Origin: an uncultured Stenotrophomonas sp.
GTDB lineage: Bacteria > Pseudomonadota > Gammaproteobacteria > Xanthomonadales > Xanthomonadaceae
Direction of reading: 5' to 3'
DNA length: 64,000 nucleotides
Assembly: GCF_945952405.1 (NCBI RefSeq)
Contig: NZ_CAMFIA010000004.1
Location: 216,482 to 280,481, forward strand
Part shown: positions 26,302 to 36,739 of the stretch, one piece after another
Layout: every line of letters starts with the position of its first letter
Position numbering within the stretch: the stretch's first letter is position 1
Translations under genes and position numbers: made by a program
Notes under the pieces: model-generated
Databases searched by the model: none
Seen by the model: the letters and a program-made list of their open reading frames with translations, nothing else
What the model was told of the DNA's origin: nothing

Positions 26302-28458
26302 TCAGCCGAGGCGACGCGCCTCGCTCACGCCCGGCAGCGCGTCCAGCTTGCCCAGCAGGTTCGACAGCTGGCCGTAATCGCTGACCTTCAGGCGCAGGCG
26401 CAGGTGGGCACGGCCACTGTTGCGCACGTTGTCACTATGGATATCGAGCACGTAGGCGTCTTCCTGGGCGATCAGGTTGGTGATGTCCTTCAGCAGCCAG
26501 CGGCGGTCGACCGCCTCGACCACCACGTCCACTTCGTAGCCCCCTCCGGCCTGGCCCCACTCCACCGGCAGGATGCGCTGCGGGCTGGCGGCCGCCAGCC
26601 GGGCCAGCGCCGCACAGTCTGCACGGTGCACGGTGACACCGCGGCTACGGGTCAGGTAGCCGACGATCGGTTCGCCCGCCACCGGCTGGCAGCAGCGCGC
26701 CAGCTGCACCAGCAGGTTGCCCACGCCCTGCACGGTGAACTTGGACTTGCCCAGGTTCTCGCGGCGCGCGGTCGGGCGCGGCAGGCTCGGCGCAGGCGCC
26801 GGCTGGCTGGCCGCACGCTCCGCTTCCAGCAGGGTGCGGCTGACCTGGTTCGGGCCGGTATCGCCCAGCGCGACCTGGATGTAGAGGTCGTCGATGCTGT
26901 CGGCATGGAATTTCTTCGCCGCCACCGACAGATCCGAGTGCTGCAGGCCCAAGCGCTTCAGCTCGCGCTCGAGCAGTTCGCGCCCGGCCTGCACGTTGCG
27001 CGCGCGGTCCAGCTTGTGGAACCAGCTGCGCACCTTCTCGCGGGAGCGGTTGCTGGCCAGGAAGCCGTTGGCCGGCATCAGCCAGTCGCGACGCGGGTCG
27101 GCCTCCTTGCCGGTCAGGATCTCGACCCGGTCACCGCTGCGCAGGCGGTAGGTCAGCGGCACGATGCGGCCATTGACCTTGGCGCCACGGCAGCGATGCC
27201 CGACCATGGTGTGCACCTGGTAGGCGAAATCCAGTGGCGTGGCGCCCTGCGGCAGGTCCAGCACCTCGTCCTTCGGGCTCAGTGCGTAGACCCGGTCCTC
27301 GGTCAGCTCGGCATCGAGCGCACCGGCCAGCTCGTTGCCCTGGCCGTCCTGCGCCTGCTCCAGCAGCTGGCGCATCCAGGTGATCTTGCGGTCGAAGGAT
27401 TTTTCCGCGCCCTTGCCGCCTTCCTTGTACTTCCAGTGCGCGGCCACGCCCAGCTCGGCCTGCGAGTGCATCTCGTGGGTGCGGATCTGCACTTCGATGG
27501 TGCGCCCTTCCGGCCCCACCACGGCGGTATGCAGCGAGCGGTAGTCGTTGGCCTTGGGGCGGGCGATGTAATCGTCGAACTCGCTCGGCACCGGCGCCCA
27601 CAGCGCGTGCACCACGCCGAGCGCGGCGTAGCAGGCCGCCACGTCATCGACCATCACCCGCACCGCGCGGATGTCGTACAACTGGTCGAACGCCAGCCGC
27701 TTCTTCTGCATCTTCCGCCAGATGCTGTAGATGTGCTTCGGGCGGCCACTGACCTCGGCCCTGATGCCCTGCGCAACCAGCTCGCGCGACAGCACCTTCT
27801 TCACGTTCTCGACGTAGCGCTCGCGGGCGATGCGGGTCTCGTCCACCTCGCGGGCAATGCGCCGGTAGGTTTCCGGTTCCAGGTGGCGGAAGGCCAGATC
27901 CTCCAGCTCCCACTTCAGCTGCCAGATGCCCAACCGGTTGGCCAGCGGCGCATGGATGTCGCGGGTCAACTGGGCCAGCGCGCGGCGCTGCTCGTCATCC
28001 AGCTTGTCGGCCGCGCGCATCCGCGCCAGCTGCCGGGCCAGCAGGATCGGCACCACGCGCAGGTCACGGATGATCGCCAGCAGCAGGCGGCGCAGGCCTT
28101 CGCTGTTGCGCCCCGCCTCACGCCCGGCATGCAGGGCCCAAACCGGATCGGCCGCATCCTGGCCGTCGAGCAGGCCCACCACCGCCGCCTTGTGGTTGCC
28201 GAGCGGCAACTGCTCCAGGCTGGCGCGCAGGCCCGGCAGGTCGAACAGCAGCGCCGCGACCACCGCGCCCTCGTCGGCCGAGAGCATTGCCAGTGCATCC
28301 AGGGTGTCGCCCAGCACCGACCAGCTGGCGCGCATCTGCTGGTCGCATCCGGGGACTTCCCAGTGCTCGCGCAGGGCCTGGCGCAGCGGAGCAGGCAGCA
28401 CCGCTGCCGAGGGACGGTTCAACAAGGCATCCAGGCCGGGGACGGAAGCGCGGTTCAC
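26302..28458 (-). CDS. relA: (p)ppGpp synthetase RelA
   Basis: Ribosome-associated GTP/GDP pyrophosphokinase of the stringent response. The 718 residues begin with a degenerate HD domain: where SpoT has HDxxED, this has ALLFDLPGL, so hydrolase activity should be absent, as in RelA proper. The synthetase domain holds RPKHIYSIWRKMQKKRLAFDQLYDIRAVRVMV and later IEVQIRTHEMHSQAELGVAAHW. A TGS domain follows (VLDLPQGATPLDFAYQVHT), then a zinc-finger/RIS region with the conserved Cys-Cys (ARCCQP). The C-terminal ACT domain closes the protein. It is divergent from the small exported protein at 28589. Confidence 0.95.
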   Translation of the reverse strand: MNRASVPGLDALLNRPSAAVLPAPLRQALREHWEVPGCDQQMRASWSVLGDTLDALAMLSADEGAVVAALLFDLPGLRASLEQLPLGNHKAAVVGLLDGQDAADPVWALHAGREAGRNSEGLRRLLLAIIRDLRVVPILLARQLARMRAADKLDDEQRRALAQLTRDIHAPLANRLGIWQLKWELEDLAFRHLEPETYRRIAREVDETRIARERYVENVKKVLSRELVAQGIRAEVSGRPKHIYSIWRKMQKKRLAFDQLYDIRAVRVMVDDVAACYAALGVVHALWAPVPSEFDDYIARPKANDYRSLHTAVVGPEGRTIEVQIRTHEMHSQAELGVAAHWKYKEGGKGAEKSFDRKITWMRQLLEQAQDGQGNELAGALDAELTEDRVYALSPKDEVLDLPQGATPLDFAYQVHTMVGHRCRGAKVNGRIVPLTYRLRSGDRVEILTGKEADPRRDWLMPANGFLASNRSREKVRSWFHKLDRARNVQAGRELLERELKRLGLQHSDLSVAAKKFHADSIDDLYIQVALGDTGPNQVSRTLLEAERAASQPAPAPSLPRPTARRENLGKSKFTVQGVGNLLVQLARCCQPVAGEPIVGYLTRSRGVTVHRADCAALARLAAASPQRILPVEWGQAGGGYEVDVVVEAVDRRWLLKDITNLIAQEDAYVLDIHSDNVRNSGRAHLRLRLKVSDYGQLSNLLGKLDALPGVSEARRLG

Positions 28459-28588
28459 AGCATCGAGCAGGCAAGACAGAGGGCCCTACACTAGCGCCGG
28501 CGCCGTTCAGGGACAATCACCCGCGCCGCCATCGCCGGGCATCAAGACATGCCGCTACACTCGCGGGCAAACCCAGGAGAGTTCCGCC

Positions 28589-29125
28589 ATGCCCTCGATC
28601 GTTCCGCGTTTCCGCCCACGGCTGCTGGCCTGCGCCGCGCTGCTGCTGTCCCTTTCGGCGCCTGCGCTGGCCCAGCGCGTGGTTGACGGCGACCTGCAGC
28701 AGCAGATGTCGCCGGCCGAGTTCAAGGCCGCCGGGCTGGACAAGCTCAGCGCGCAGGAACTGGCCACGCTCAACCGCTGGCTGCAGGGCAAGGTCGAAGC
28801 GGCCACCACCCAGGCCGTGGCAGCGGTGCGCGAAGAAGCCCGCGAGCAGGGTCGCCAGGAAGTGATCGTGAAGAACCGCGGCTTCTTCGACTTCGGCAGC
28901 AGCGAGCCGATCACCGGCACGCTGCAGGGCGAATTCCGCGGCTTCGGCAAGGGCCGCGTCTACGTGCTCGACAATGGCCAGGAATGGGAACAGACCGACA
29001 CCACCAGCGTGGTCGGCGTGCGCAAGCAGTCGCCCAAGGTCAGCATCAAGCCGGGCGTGATGGGCGTGTGGTACATGAAGGTGGAAGGCGTGAACAGCCA
29101 GCCGAAGGTGCGCCGCTCCAAATAA
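28589..29125 (+). CDS. Small exported protein, function unknown
   Basis: A 178-residue protein with a clean Sec signal peptide (RPRLLACAALLLSLSAPALAQ, cleavage near residue 28). The mature part has a helical segment (LSAQELATLNRWLQGKVEAATTQAVAAVREEAREQGRQE) followed by a beta-rich domain (GTLQGEFRGFGKGRVYVLDNGQEWEQTD) that reads like a short SH3/OB-like barrel. Proteins like this are annotated as hypothetical in xanthomonads. It is divergent from relA and convergent with hrpA; a SMAG hairpin follows the stop. Confidence 0.85.
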   Translation: MPSIVPRFRPRLLACAALLLSLSAPALAQRVVDGDLQQQMSPAEFKAAGLDKLSAQELATLNRWLQGKVEAATTQAVAAVREEAREQGRQEVIVKNRGFFDFGSSEPITGTLQGEFRGFGKGRVYVLDNGQEWEQTDTTSVVGVRKQSPKVSIKPGVMGVWYMKVEGVNSQPKVRRSK

Positions 29126-29140
29126 GGTCGCGGCCTTCCT

Positions 29141-29168
29141 GTAGAGCCGAGCATGGGCTCGGCTCTAC
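29141..29168. terminator. SMAG hairpin between convergent genes
   Basis: GTAGAGCCGAGC and its exact complement GCTCGGCTCTAC are separated by ATGG, giving a 12-bp perfect stem with a GTAG head. It lies in the 53-base gap between the exported protein and hrpA, both of which end here, so it could stop or protect both transcripts. No T-run follows. Confidence 0.7.
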
Positions 29169-29178
29169 AGCAGCGACG

Positions 29179-32100
29179 TCATGCCTGGCGCAGCGCGGCC
29201 ACCCGCTGGGCCAGCTTCTTCGCCGAGATGCCGGTGCGTGCGCCCAGTTCCTGGGCGAACAGCGAAACCCGCAGTTCCTCCAGGTCCCAGCGCAGCGCCT
29301 GCCATTGCGGACGATCACGCAGACCCTGCTGTTCACCCACCTCCAGTGCCTCCAGGAACGGATGCAGTTCCAGCATGCGCGCCTGGTCGCGTGGCGGGTC
29401 ACGCTTGGCACGCTCGGTGCGCAGGATCATCGCCTTCAGGTAGCGCGGGTACTGCGCCAGCGCGTCGGCCGGCGTGTCGCGCAGGAAACCGGGATGGATC
29501 AGTCCGGCCAGCTGCGCTTCCATGTCGTCCAGGTTACCGCGCGCCCAGCCCATCAACGGCGCTTCCAGCATCGGCTTGAGCTCGGCCACCAACGCCAGGA
29601 TGGACTCGGCCAGCTTCAACCGCTGCATGGCTTCGCCGAACAGCGCCTTGGCCGCATGCTCGCGGCGCTGCTCGAACGCCGCTGCATCGCGGATCTCCTG
29701 CAGGCCCTCGGCCAGCACCGCGTTCATCGCCGCGTCGACCAGGTCGCCACGCAGGCGCTCCTGCGATTCGATCGCGGCGTACAGCAACCCGGTCTTGGCA
29801 CCCACCGGCAGCTGCTTGCGCGCCTGCTTGACCTTCTCGGCCAGGGCAATCTCCAGCAACCGGCGCACGCCCAGCGGATGGGCCTCCTGTGCCTGCTGGC
29901 GATCGGCGAAGATCCGCAGCGCCACGCTGTCACCCTCGTCCAGCAACGCCGGATAAGCCGGCACGCCGGCTTCGCCGGGTACCTGCAGCGGAATGGGCGT
30001 GGCCGGGAACGTGCGCAGGCCATCGGCTGCCATCTCGCGCCCGGCGCGTGCAGCAAACGCATCACCGGCACGGCCACCGAACTTCGCGCGAAGTGCGTCC
30101 AGGTCGCGCGACGTCGCCAGCACCTTGCCCTGCTCGTCGCGCAGGCGCAGGTTCATGTGCAGATGCGGCTCGATCGAACCCGGTTCGAAATCGAGCGCGC
30201 TCACCGTCGCGCCGGTCGCACGTGACAGGAAGCGCGCCAGCTCGCCGCTGATCGCATCGGCACTGGGCTGCGGGAACGCCTCGAAGAAGGCACGGCCGAA
30301 GTCCGGCGCCGGCACGTAGTTGCGGCGCATCGCCTTGGGCAGGCTGCGGATCAGCGCCGAGGCCTTGTCGGCAACGAAGCCCGGCGCCAGCCAGCCCAGC
30401 CGGGCCGGGTCGAGTGCGTTGAGCAGGTGCAGCGGCACCTCCAGGGTCACGCCGTCATCGTCGGCGCCCGGCTCGAAGCGGTAGTGCAGCGGCAACCGCG
30501 CCTGGCCCAGTGCCAGGTACTTCGGATACCGCTCCTGCTCGCTGCCCTCACCGGGCAGCAGATCGGCCAGGCTCCAGTGCAGGGTCTTGCGCTGCTCCGG
30601 CGGCAGTGCCTTCCACCAGCTGTCCAGGCCCGCCGCCGAATGGATCTGCGGCGGCACCCGGTCCAGGTACCAGCGCGCCTGCCAGTCCTCGTCGGCAACG
30701 ATGCCGGCGCGGCGCAGCTTGGCTTCTTCCTCGCGTGCAACCTCCAGCACCTTCTGGTTGTCGGCCACGAAACCGGCACGGGTCGTGATCTCACCGGTTA
30801 CCAGCGCCTGGCGCACGAAGATGTCATGCGCCTCGCCCGGCGCGATGCGACCGTAGTGCACCGGCTTCTTCGGTGCCAGCACCAGGCCGAACAGGCTGAT
30901 CTGCTCGGAGGCCAGCACCTGGCCCTGCGCGCGCGACCAGTGCGGATCGAAATGCCTGCGCAGCAGCAGGTGCGGCAGTTCGGCGATCACCCAGTCCGGC
31001 TCGATCGCCGCCAGGGTCATGCCCCACACCTTCTGCGTGTCCAGCAGGTTGGCCACCAGCAGCCACGGTGGCGGCCGCTTGGACAGCGCCGAACCCGGGA
31101 ATGGCAGGAAGCGGCGTTGCCGTGGCGCCTGGAAATCCCCCTTCTCGGTGCGGTGGCCGATCTGCGTGGGCAGGCCGGCCACCAGCGCCCGATGCAGGGT
31201 CTGGTAAGCCGCGGCGCGCACGCGTTCGCTGAAACCGCCTGCGGCCGGCGCCTGCTCCTTCTGCTCGCGCACGGCAACCGGTGCGGGGGCCGCCTCGGAC
31301 TTGCCTTCGCGGGCCAGGCGTGCGGCACGGTGCAGCTGGCCACGGGTCGCCTTCACCGCCGCTGCATCATCACGCGCCACCGCCGGCGCACTGCTGCCGG
31401 CCAGCAACGGCGCCATCGAGGCCTCGTTGGCTTCTTCCTTCCAGCCCAGTTCCTCGCACAGCAGGCGCAGCTGGCGGTGCAGCTCGCGCCATTCGCGCAT
31501 GCGCAGGAAGCCGAGGAAATGACGGCCACACCAGTCGCGCAGCTTGGACTGGGTCAGGTCCTCATGGGCCTGCCGATAGGCATCCCACAGGCGCAGCACG
31601 CCGACGAACTCGGAACGGCCATCGGCGAACTGCGCATGTGCGCTGTCGGCCGCGCCGCGTGCCTCGGCCGGGCGTTCGCGCGGGTCCTGGATGCCCAGGA
31701 ACGAGGCGATCACCAGCATTGGCCGCAGGCAGCCGGCCGCCTGCGCGGCCACCAGCATGCGTGCCAGCTTCACGTCCACCGGCAGTCGCGCCATCTGCTT
31801 GCCGATCGCGGTCATGCGCCGCTCGGCATCGATCGCGCCCAGCTCGGTCAGCTGCTGCCAGCCATCGGCCACCGCGCGCTCGTCCGGCGCTTCCAGGAAC
31901 GGGAAGTCCTCGATGCGGCCCAGGCCCAGCTGCAGCATGCGCAGGATCACCCCGGCCAGGCTGGAGCGGCGGATCTCCGGATCGGTGAATTCCGGCCGCG
32001 CCTGGAAGTCGGCCTCGGCATAAAGGCGATAGCAGATACCCTCGGCGATACGACCACAGCGGCCCTTGCGCTGGTTGGCGCTGGCCTGCGAGATCGGCTC

Positions 32101-33261
32101 GATATGCAGCCGGTCGAGCTTGTTGCGCGGGCTGTAGCGCTTGACGCGGGCAAAGCCGGGGTCGACCACGTAGCGGATGCGCGGCACGGTCAGCGAGGTT
32201 TCCGCCACGTTGGTGGCCAGCACGATGCGCCGGTTCGGCCCCGGATTGAATACCCGGTCCTGGTCCTGGTTGGACAGGCGCGCATACAGCGGCAGCACGT
32301 CGGTGTTGCGGTACTTGCGCCGTTCCAGCGACTGATGCGCATCGCGGATCTCGCGTTCGCCGGGCAGGAAGATCAGCACGTCGCCCCGCGAATCCAGGCG
32401 GGTAATCTCATCGATCGCCGACACGATGGCATCGTTGACGGTGCGCTCGCCTTCCTGCTCGCCCTCGCCTTCCAGCGCGCGGTAGCGCACTTCCACCGGA
32501 TAGGTACGGCCTTCGACACTGATCACCGGCGCATTGTCGAAATGCTGCGCGAAGCGCTCCGTATCGATGGTGGCCGACGTGACGATCAGCTTCAGGTCCG
32601 GGCGCTTGCGCAGCAGCTGCTTGAGGTAGCCGAGCAGGAAGTCGATGTTGAGGCTGCGCTCATGCGCCTCGTCGACGATGATCGTGTCGTAGTTCGACAA
32701 CCAGCGGTCGCTGGCGATTTCCGCCAGCAGGATGCCGTCGGTCATGAACTTGATGCGGCTCTCGTCGCTGACCTTGTCGTTGAAGCGCACCTGGTAGCCG
32801 ACCAGCTGGCCCAGCTCGCTGTGCAGCTCCTGCGCGACACGGCTGGCCACCGCACGTGCGGCGATCCGTCGCGGCTGGGTGCAGCCGATCATGCCGGCCT
32901 GGCCGCGGCCTGCTGCCAGGCACAGTTTCGGCAGCTGGGTGGTCTTGCCCGAGCCGGTTTCACCGGCGATCACCACGACCTGGTGGTCGCGGATCAGCTC
33001 GATGATGGCGTCGGCTTCACGCGCAATCGGCAGCTGGGGGTCCAGAGTAATGGACGGCTGCTGCTGCGCCCGGACCTGCCGGCGCTGCATCGACGCCTGC
33101 AAGGCCTGCTCGAAGGTGGCGGCCAGCGCCGCATCCTGTGGCTTGGCCTGGCAACGCGAGAGCATCCCCAGCAAACGGCCCCGGTCACGGCTCATCGCGC
33201 CGTCAATGGCGGCGCGCTGTTGGCGCAGGCGGGTCTGCGGCATTTTGTCGATAGAGTTCAT
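29179..33261 (-). CDS. hrpA: ATP-dependent RNA helicase HrpA
   Basis: DEAH-box superfamily 2 RNA helicase; in E. coli HrpA resolves stalled ribosomes and processes some mRNAs. The protein is 1360 residues from the ATG at 33261 (a TTG sits one codon earlier), close to the family norm of about 1300. Walker A is AGETGSGKTTQLPK (Lys106), the DEAH box is in IIVDEAHERSLNIDFLLG, and motif VI is in NQRKGRCGRIAEGICYRLY. The helicase-associated domain and the long HrpA-specific C-terminal DUF3418-type region complete it. It is divergent from dps with an 86-base gap. Confidence 0.95.
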   Translation of the reverse strand: MNSIDKMPQTRLRQQRAAIDGAMSRDRGRLLGMLSRCQAKPQDAALAATFEQALQASMQRRQVRAQQQPSITLDPQLPIAREADAIIELIRDHQVVVIAGETGSGKTTQLPKLCLAAGRGQAGMIGCTQPRRIAARAVASRVAQELHSELGQLVGYQVRFNDKVSDESRIKFMTDGILLAEIASDRWLSNYDTIIVDEAHERSLNIDFLLGYLKQLLRKRPDLKLIVTSATIDTERFAQHFDNAPVISVEGRTYPVEVRYRALEGEGEQEGERTVNDAIVSAIDEITRLDSRGDVLIFLPGEREIRDAHQSLERRKYRNTDVLPLYARLSNQDQDRVFNPGPNRRIVLATNVAETSLTVPRIRYVVDPGFARVKRYSPRNKLDRLHIEPISQASANQRKGRCGRIAEGICYRLYAEADFQARPEFTDPEIRRSSLAGVILRMLQLGLGRIEDFPFLEAPDERAVADGWQQLTELGAIDAERRMTAIGKQMARLPVDVKLARMLVAAQAAGCLRPMLVIASFLGIQDPRERPAEARGAADSAHAQFADGRSEFVGVLRLWDAYRQAHEDLTQSKLRDWCGRHFLGFLRMREWRELHRQLRLLCEELGWKEEANEASMAPLLAGSSAPAVARDDAAAVKATRGQLHRAARLAREGKSEAAPAPVAVREQKEQAPAAGGFSERVRAAAYQTLHRALVAGLPTQIGHRTEKGDFQAPRQRRFLPFPGSALSKRPPPWLLVANLLDTQKVWGMTLAAIEPDWVIAELPHLLLRRHFDPHWSRAQGQVLASEQISLFGLVLAPKKPVHYGRIAPGEAHDIFVRQALVTGEITTRAGFVADNQKVLEVAREEEAKLRRAGIVADEDWQARWYLDRVPPQIHSAAGLDSWWKALPPEQRKTLHWSLADLLPGEGSEQERYPKYLALGQARLPLHYRFEPGADDDGVTLEVPLHLLNALDPARLGWLAPGFVADKASALIRSLPKAMRRNYVPAPDFGRAFFEAFPQPSADAISGELARFLSRATGATVSALDFEPGSIEPHLHMNLRLRDEQGKVLATSRDLDALRAKFGGRAGDAFAARAGREMAADGLRTFPATPIPLQVPGEAGVPAYPALLDEGDSVALRIFADRQQAQEAHPLGVRRLLEIALAEKVKQARKQLPVGAKTGLLYAAIESQERLRGDLVDAAMNAVLAEGLQEIRDAAAFEQRREHAAKALFGEAMQRLKLAESILALVAELKPMLEAPLMGWARGNLDDMEAQLAGLIHPGFLRDTPADALAQYPRYLKAMILRTERAKRDPPRDQARMLELHPFLEALEVGEQQGLRDRPQWQALRWDLEELRVSLFAQELGARTGISAKKLAQRVAALRQA

Positions 33262-33273
33262 CAATCGTTTCGT

Positions 33274-33307
33274 TCAAAACTTTGAAAGCGACCAGTCTTC
33301 AAGACTG
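33274..33307. promoter_or_regulatory. Paired small palindromes in the hrpA/dps divergent gap
   Basis: TTCAAA-AC-TTTGAA (33274-33287) and CAGTCTT-C-AAGACTG (33293-33307) lie side by side between hrpA and dps. TTGAAA at 33282-33287 could serve as a -35 for dps. Symmetric sites here might bind a regulator such as OxyR, which controls dps in many bacteria; the match to a known operator was not tested. Confidence 0.35.
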
Positions 33308-33347
33308 ATTTATTGTGAAGGCCAACGATTCCACAAGGAGGAACCCC

Positions 33348-33896
33348 ATGGCGAAGACCAAGAGCACGACCAAGGCCAAGACCGGCAAGCAGAAGCTTGC
33401 AGCGGCGGCACCGTCGGCGCCCAACATCGATATCGGGATCACCCAGGGCGACCGCAAGAAGATTGCCGACGGCCTGTCGCGCTTCCAGGCGGATGCGTTC
33501 ACGCTCTACCTGAAGACGCACAACTTCCACTGGAATGTGACCGGGTCGATGTTCAACTCGCTGCACACCATGTTCGAGACGCAGTACACCGAGCAGTGGG
33601 CGGCACTGGACGACGTGGCCGAGCGCATCCGCGCACTGGGCTTCAATGCCCCGGGCTCCTACCGGGAATTCGCTGCGTTGACCTCGATCGCCGAGGAACC
33701 GGGCCTGACCGACAGTGCGGACTGGCGTGAAATGGTACGCCAGTTGGTGGTCGCCAACGAAGCGGTCTGCCGAACGGCGCGTGAAGTGCTGGATGTGGCC
33801 GCCAAGGGCGACGATGCCCCGACCGAGGATCTGATGACCCAGCGCCTGCAGACCCACGAGAAGTACGCCTGGATGCTGCGTTCGCTGCTCCAGTAA
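33348..33896 (+). CDS. dps: DNA-binding ferritin-like protein Dps
   Basis: Dodecameric mini-ferritin that binds DNA and oxidises Fe(II) with peroxide, protecting the cell under stress. The ATG at 33348 follows a strong AAGGAGG six bases away and gives 182 residues. The Lys-rich N-terminus (AKTKSTTKAKTGKQK) is the DNA-binding tail. The ferroxidase site appears as YLKTHNFHWNVTGSMFNSLHTMFETQYTEQW and DDVAERIRALG. An in-frame ATG at 33315 lies in the promoter region and is not used. Confidence 0.95.
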   Translation: MAKTKSTTKAKTGKQKLAAAAPSAPNIDIGITQGDRKKIADGLSRFQADAFTLYLKTHNFHWNVTGSMFNSLHTMFETQYTEQWAALDDVAERIRALGFNAPGSYREFAALTSIAEEPGLTDSADWREMVRQLVVANEAVCRTAREVLDVAAKGDDAPTEDLMTQRLQTHEKYAWMLRSLLQ

Positions 33897-33985
33897 GGGT
33901 TGGGGGCTCGGCAGGGCTGCACCCTGCACCCGCAGGGGCAACCGCAACGGCAACGACCGGAGCAGAAGCGGGTTTCCTGTGGGGT

Positions 33986-34061
33986 GGCGGGATGGGTCCG
34001 GTTGCGGGAGCGTCAGCCGCATCCATGCGGCTGACGCTCCCGCAACCGGACCCACCCCGCC
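33986..34061. repeat. Near-perfect 76-base inverted repeat (37-bp arms)
   Basis: The left arm 33986-34022 and right arm 34025-34061 are exact reverse complements apart from one mismatch (A at 33992), with only CC between them. The arms start GGCGGG(A/G)TGGGTCCGG and end GTCAGCCGCAT. RNA from either strand would fold into one long rod. It follows dps by 89 bases. Confidence 0.9.
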
Positions 34062-34096
34062 TTCGACAGTTTTCCGCGATCTGTCAGGACATGCCT

Positions 34097-34139
34097 TGGG
34101 GTCAGAGCCGTTTTCCGGAGGAGAACGGCTCTGACCCCA
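34097..34139. repeat. 43-base inverted repeat with 16-bp perfect arms
   Basis: TGGGGTCAGAGCCGTT (34097-34112) is matched exactly by AACGGCTCTGACCCCA (34124-34139), with an 11-base centre TTCCGGAGGAG that can partly pair. It lacks the GTAG head of SMAG elements, so it belongs to another palindromic family. The TGGGGTCAGAGCC motif is one I associate with dispersed repeats in xanthomonad genomes, but copies elsewhere were not checked. Confidence 0.85.
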
Positions 34140-34324
34140 TTCTGTTTGAAGTCTGGGGAAGAGCCCCCTGAGTCAGGGGGCGGCCGCGAAGCGGCGGGGG
34201 CTGGGAGCTGGTAAGTGGGGCCCGCGTTTCGCGCAGCGAAGCGTGGGAGCGGCAGCGCGCATGCGATGGCGCGTTCCCAGGGCGCAGCCCTGCCGAGACT
34301 CCCCCGCCGGGGTAAACTAGCCGG

Positions 34325-36130
<1,806 letters not shown>

Positions 36131-36139
36131 AACGGCCCT

Positions 36140-36164
36140 GTAGCGCCGAGCCCACGCTCGGCTG
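36140..36164. repeat. SMAG palindrome downstream of recQ
   Basis: A GTAG head is followed by a GCCGAGC/GCTCGGC 7-bp stem with the loop CCAC. It lies nine bases after the recQ stop, in the gap before copL, and could terminate the recQ transcript. Confidence 0.6.
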
Positions 36165-36280
36165 CCGTCCACGCACACGCCGCCGGCCATGGGCCCGGCT
36201 CCCCCCTGGTGCTGCTCCAATCTTGAACGCGCCATTCAGCCGGAAGTGCATCCGGCCCCGCTTGCGGCTAGATTGACGCC

Positions 36281-36664
36281 ATGTCCCTGGCCTCGACCCT
36301 GCTCCGCGTCGTGCTCATGCTCAGCCTGTTGCTCAACGGGCTGAACGCGGCCATGGCCAGCGGCCATGAAGAGATGGGCCGGATGACCCATGCCATGACC
36401 ACCGCGATGGACAGCGGCACGGCCGACTGCCACCACCACGCCGGCCCGCAGGCCGACGCGGCCCCGCAGGCCAAGGCCCCCGCGCACGACGCCCACTGCC
36501 AGATCAAGGACTGCGTCCGCAGCTGCGCGCAGCACCCGTTGCTGGGCGTGCAGCCGCTGCCGGTCATGACCGGGCCGGCGCTGTCGCTGGCACCGCAGCC
36601 GATGCCGGCCAACGGGCGCCCGGCACCGCCGCTGCCGCCGATCTCACGCCCTCCCATCGGCTGA
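36281..36664 (+). CDS. copL: CopL-like metal-binding protein upstream of copAB
   Basis: A 127-residue protein with an N-terminal signal or membrane segment (TLLRVVLMLSLLLNGLNAAMA) and a His/Cys/Met-rich mature part: HEEMGRMTHAM, CHHHAGP, HDAHCQIKDCVRSCAQH. Its size, composition and position directly before copA and copB match CopL of xanthomonads, which is needed for copper-induced expression of copAB. The mechanism there may involve the leader itself. The C-terminus is Pro-rich. The name rests on context plus metal-ligand composition. Confidence 0.75.
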   Translation: MSLASTLLRVVLMLSLLLNGLNAAMASGHEEMGRMTHAMTTAMDSGTADCHHHAGPQADAAPQAKAPAHDAHCQIKDCVRSCAQHPLLGVQPLPVMTGPALSLAPQPMPANGRPAPPLPPISRPPIG

Positions 36665-36693
36665 TTCCATACGCACCGTGCGCCCTGCGCACC

Positions 36694-36717
36694 GTAGCCG
36701 GCCACCGGCCGGCGTAC
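36694..36717. repeat. SMAG palindrome between copL and copA
   Basis: GTAGCCGGCC and GGCCGGCGTAC form a GTAG-headed hairpin about 23 bases before the copA start. Its place in the middle of the cop operon could attenuate or stabilise the downstream message, which is inference. Confidence 0.6.
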
Positions 36718-36739
36718 TTCCGTGTCTGGAGTCACCCTC

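Larger units (their letters stand above)
33897..34324. repeat. 428-base palindrome-rich gap between dps and recQ
   Basis: No gene is seen. It starts with a GCAGGG-CCCTGC hairpin (33911-33927) and blocks shared with the repeats at 16385 and 19343 (CAACGGCAACGACC, GGGTTTCCTG, GGGTGGCGGGA). The latter run into a nearly perfect 76-base hairpin (33986-34061). A second 43-base hairpin lies at 34097-34139. The rest, to 34324, is GC-rich with GGGCGGCCGCG-type sequence and leads into recQ with no clear promoter. It contains at least two mobile or REP-type intergenic elements. Confidence 0.7.

Noticed and set aside
30427-33285. 952-codon open frame antisense to hrpA
   Set aside because: Same antisense effect; the helicase motifs are on the other strand.
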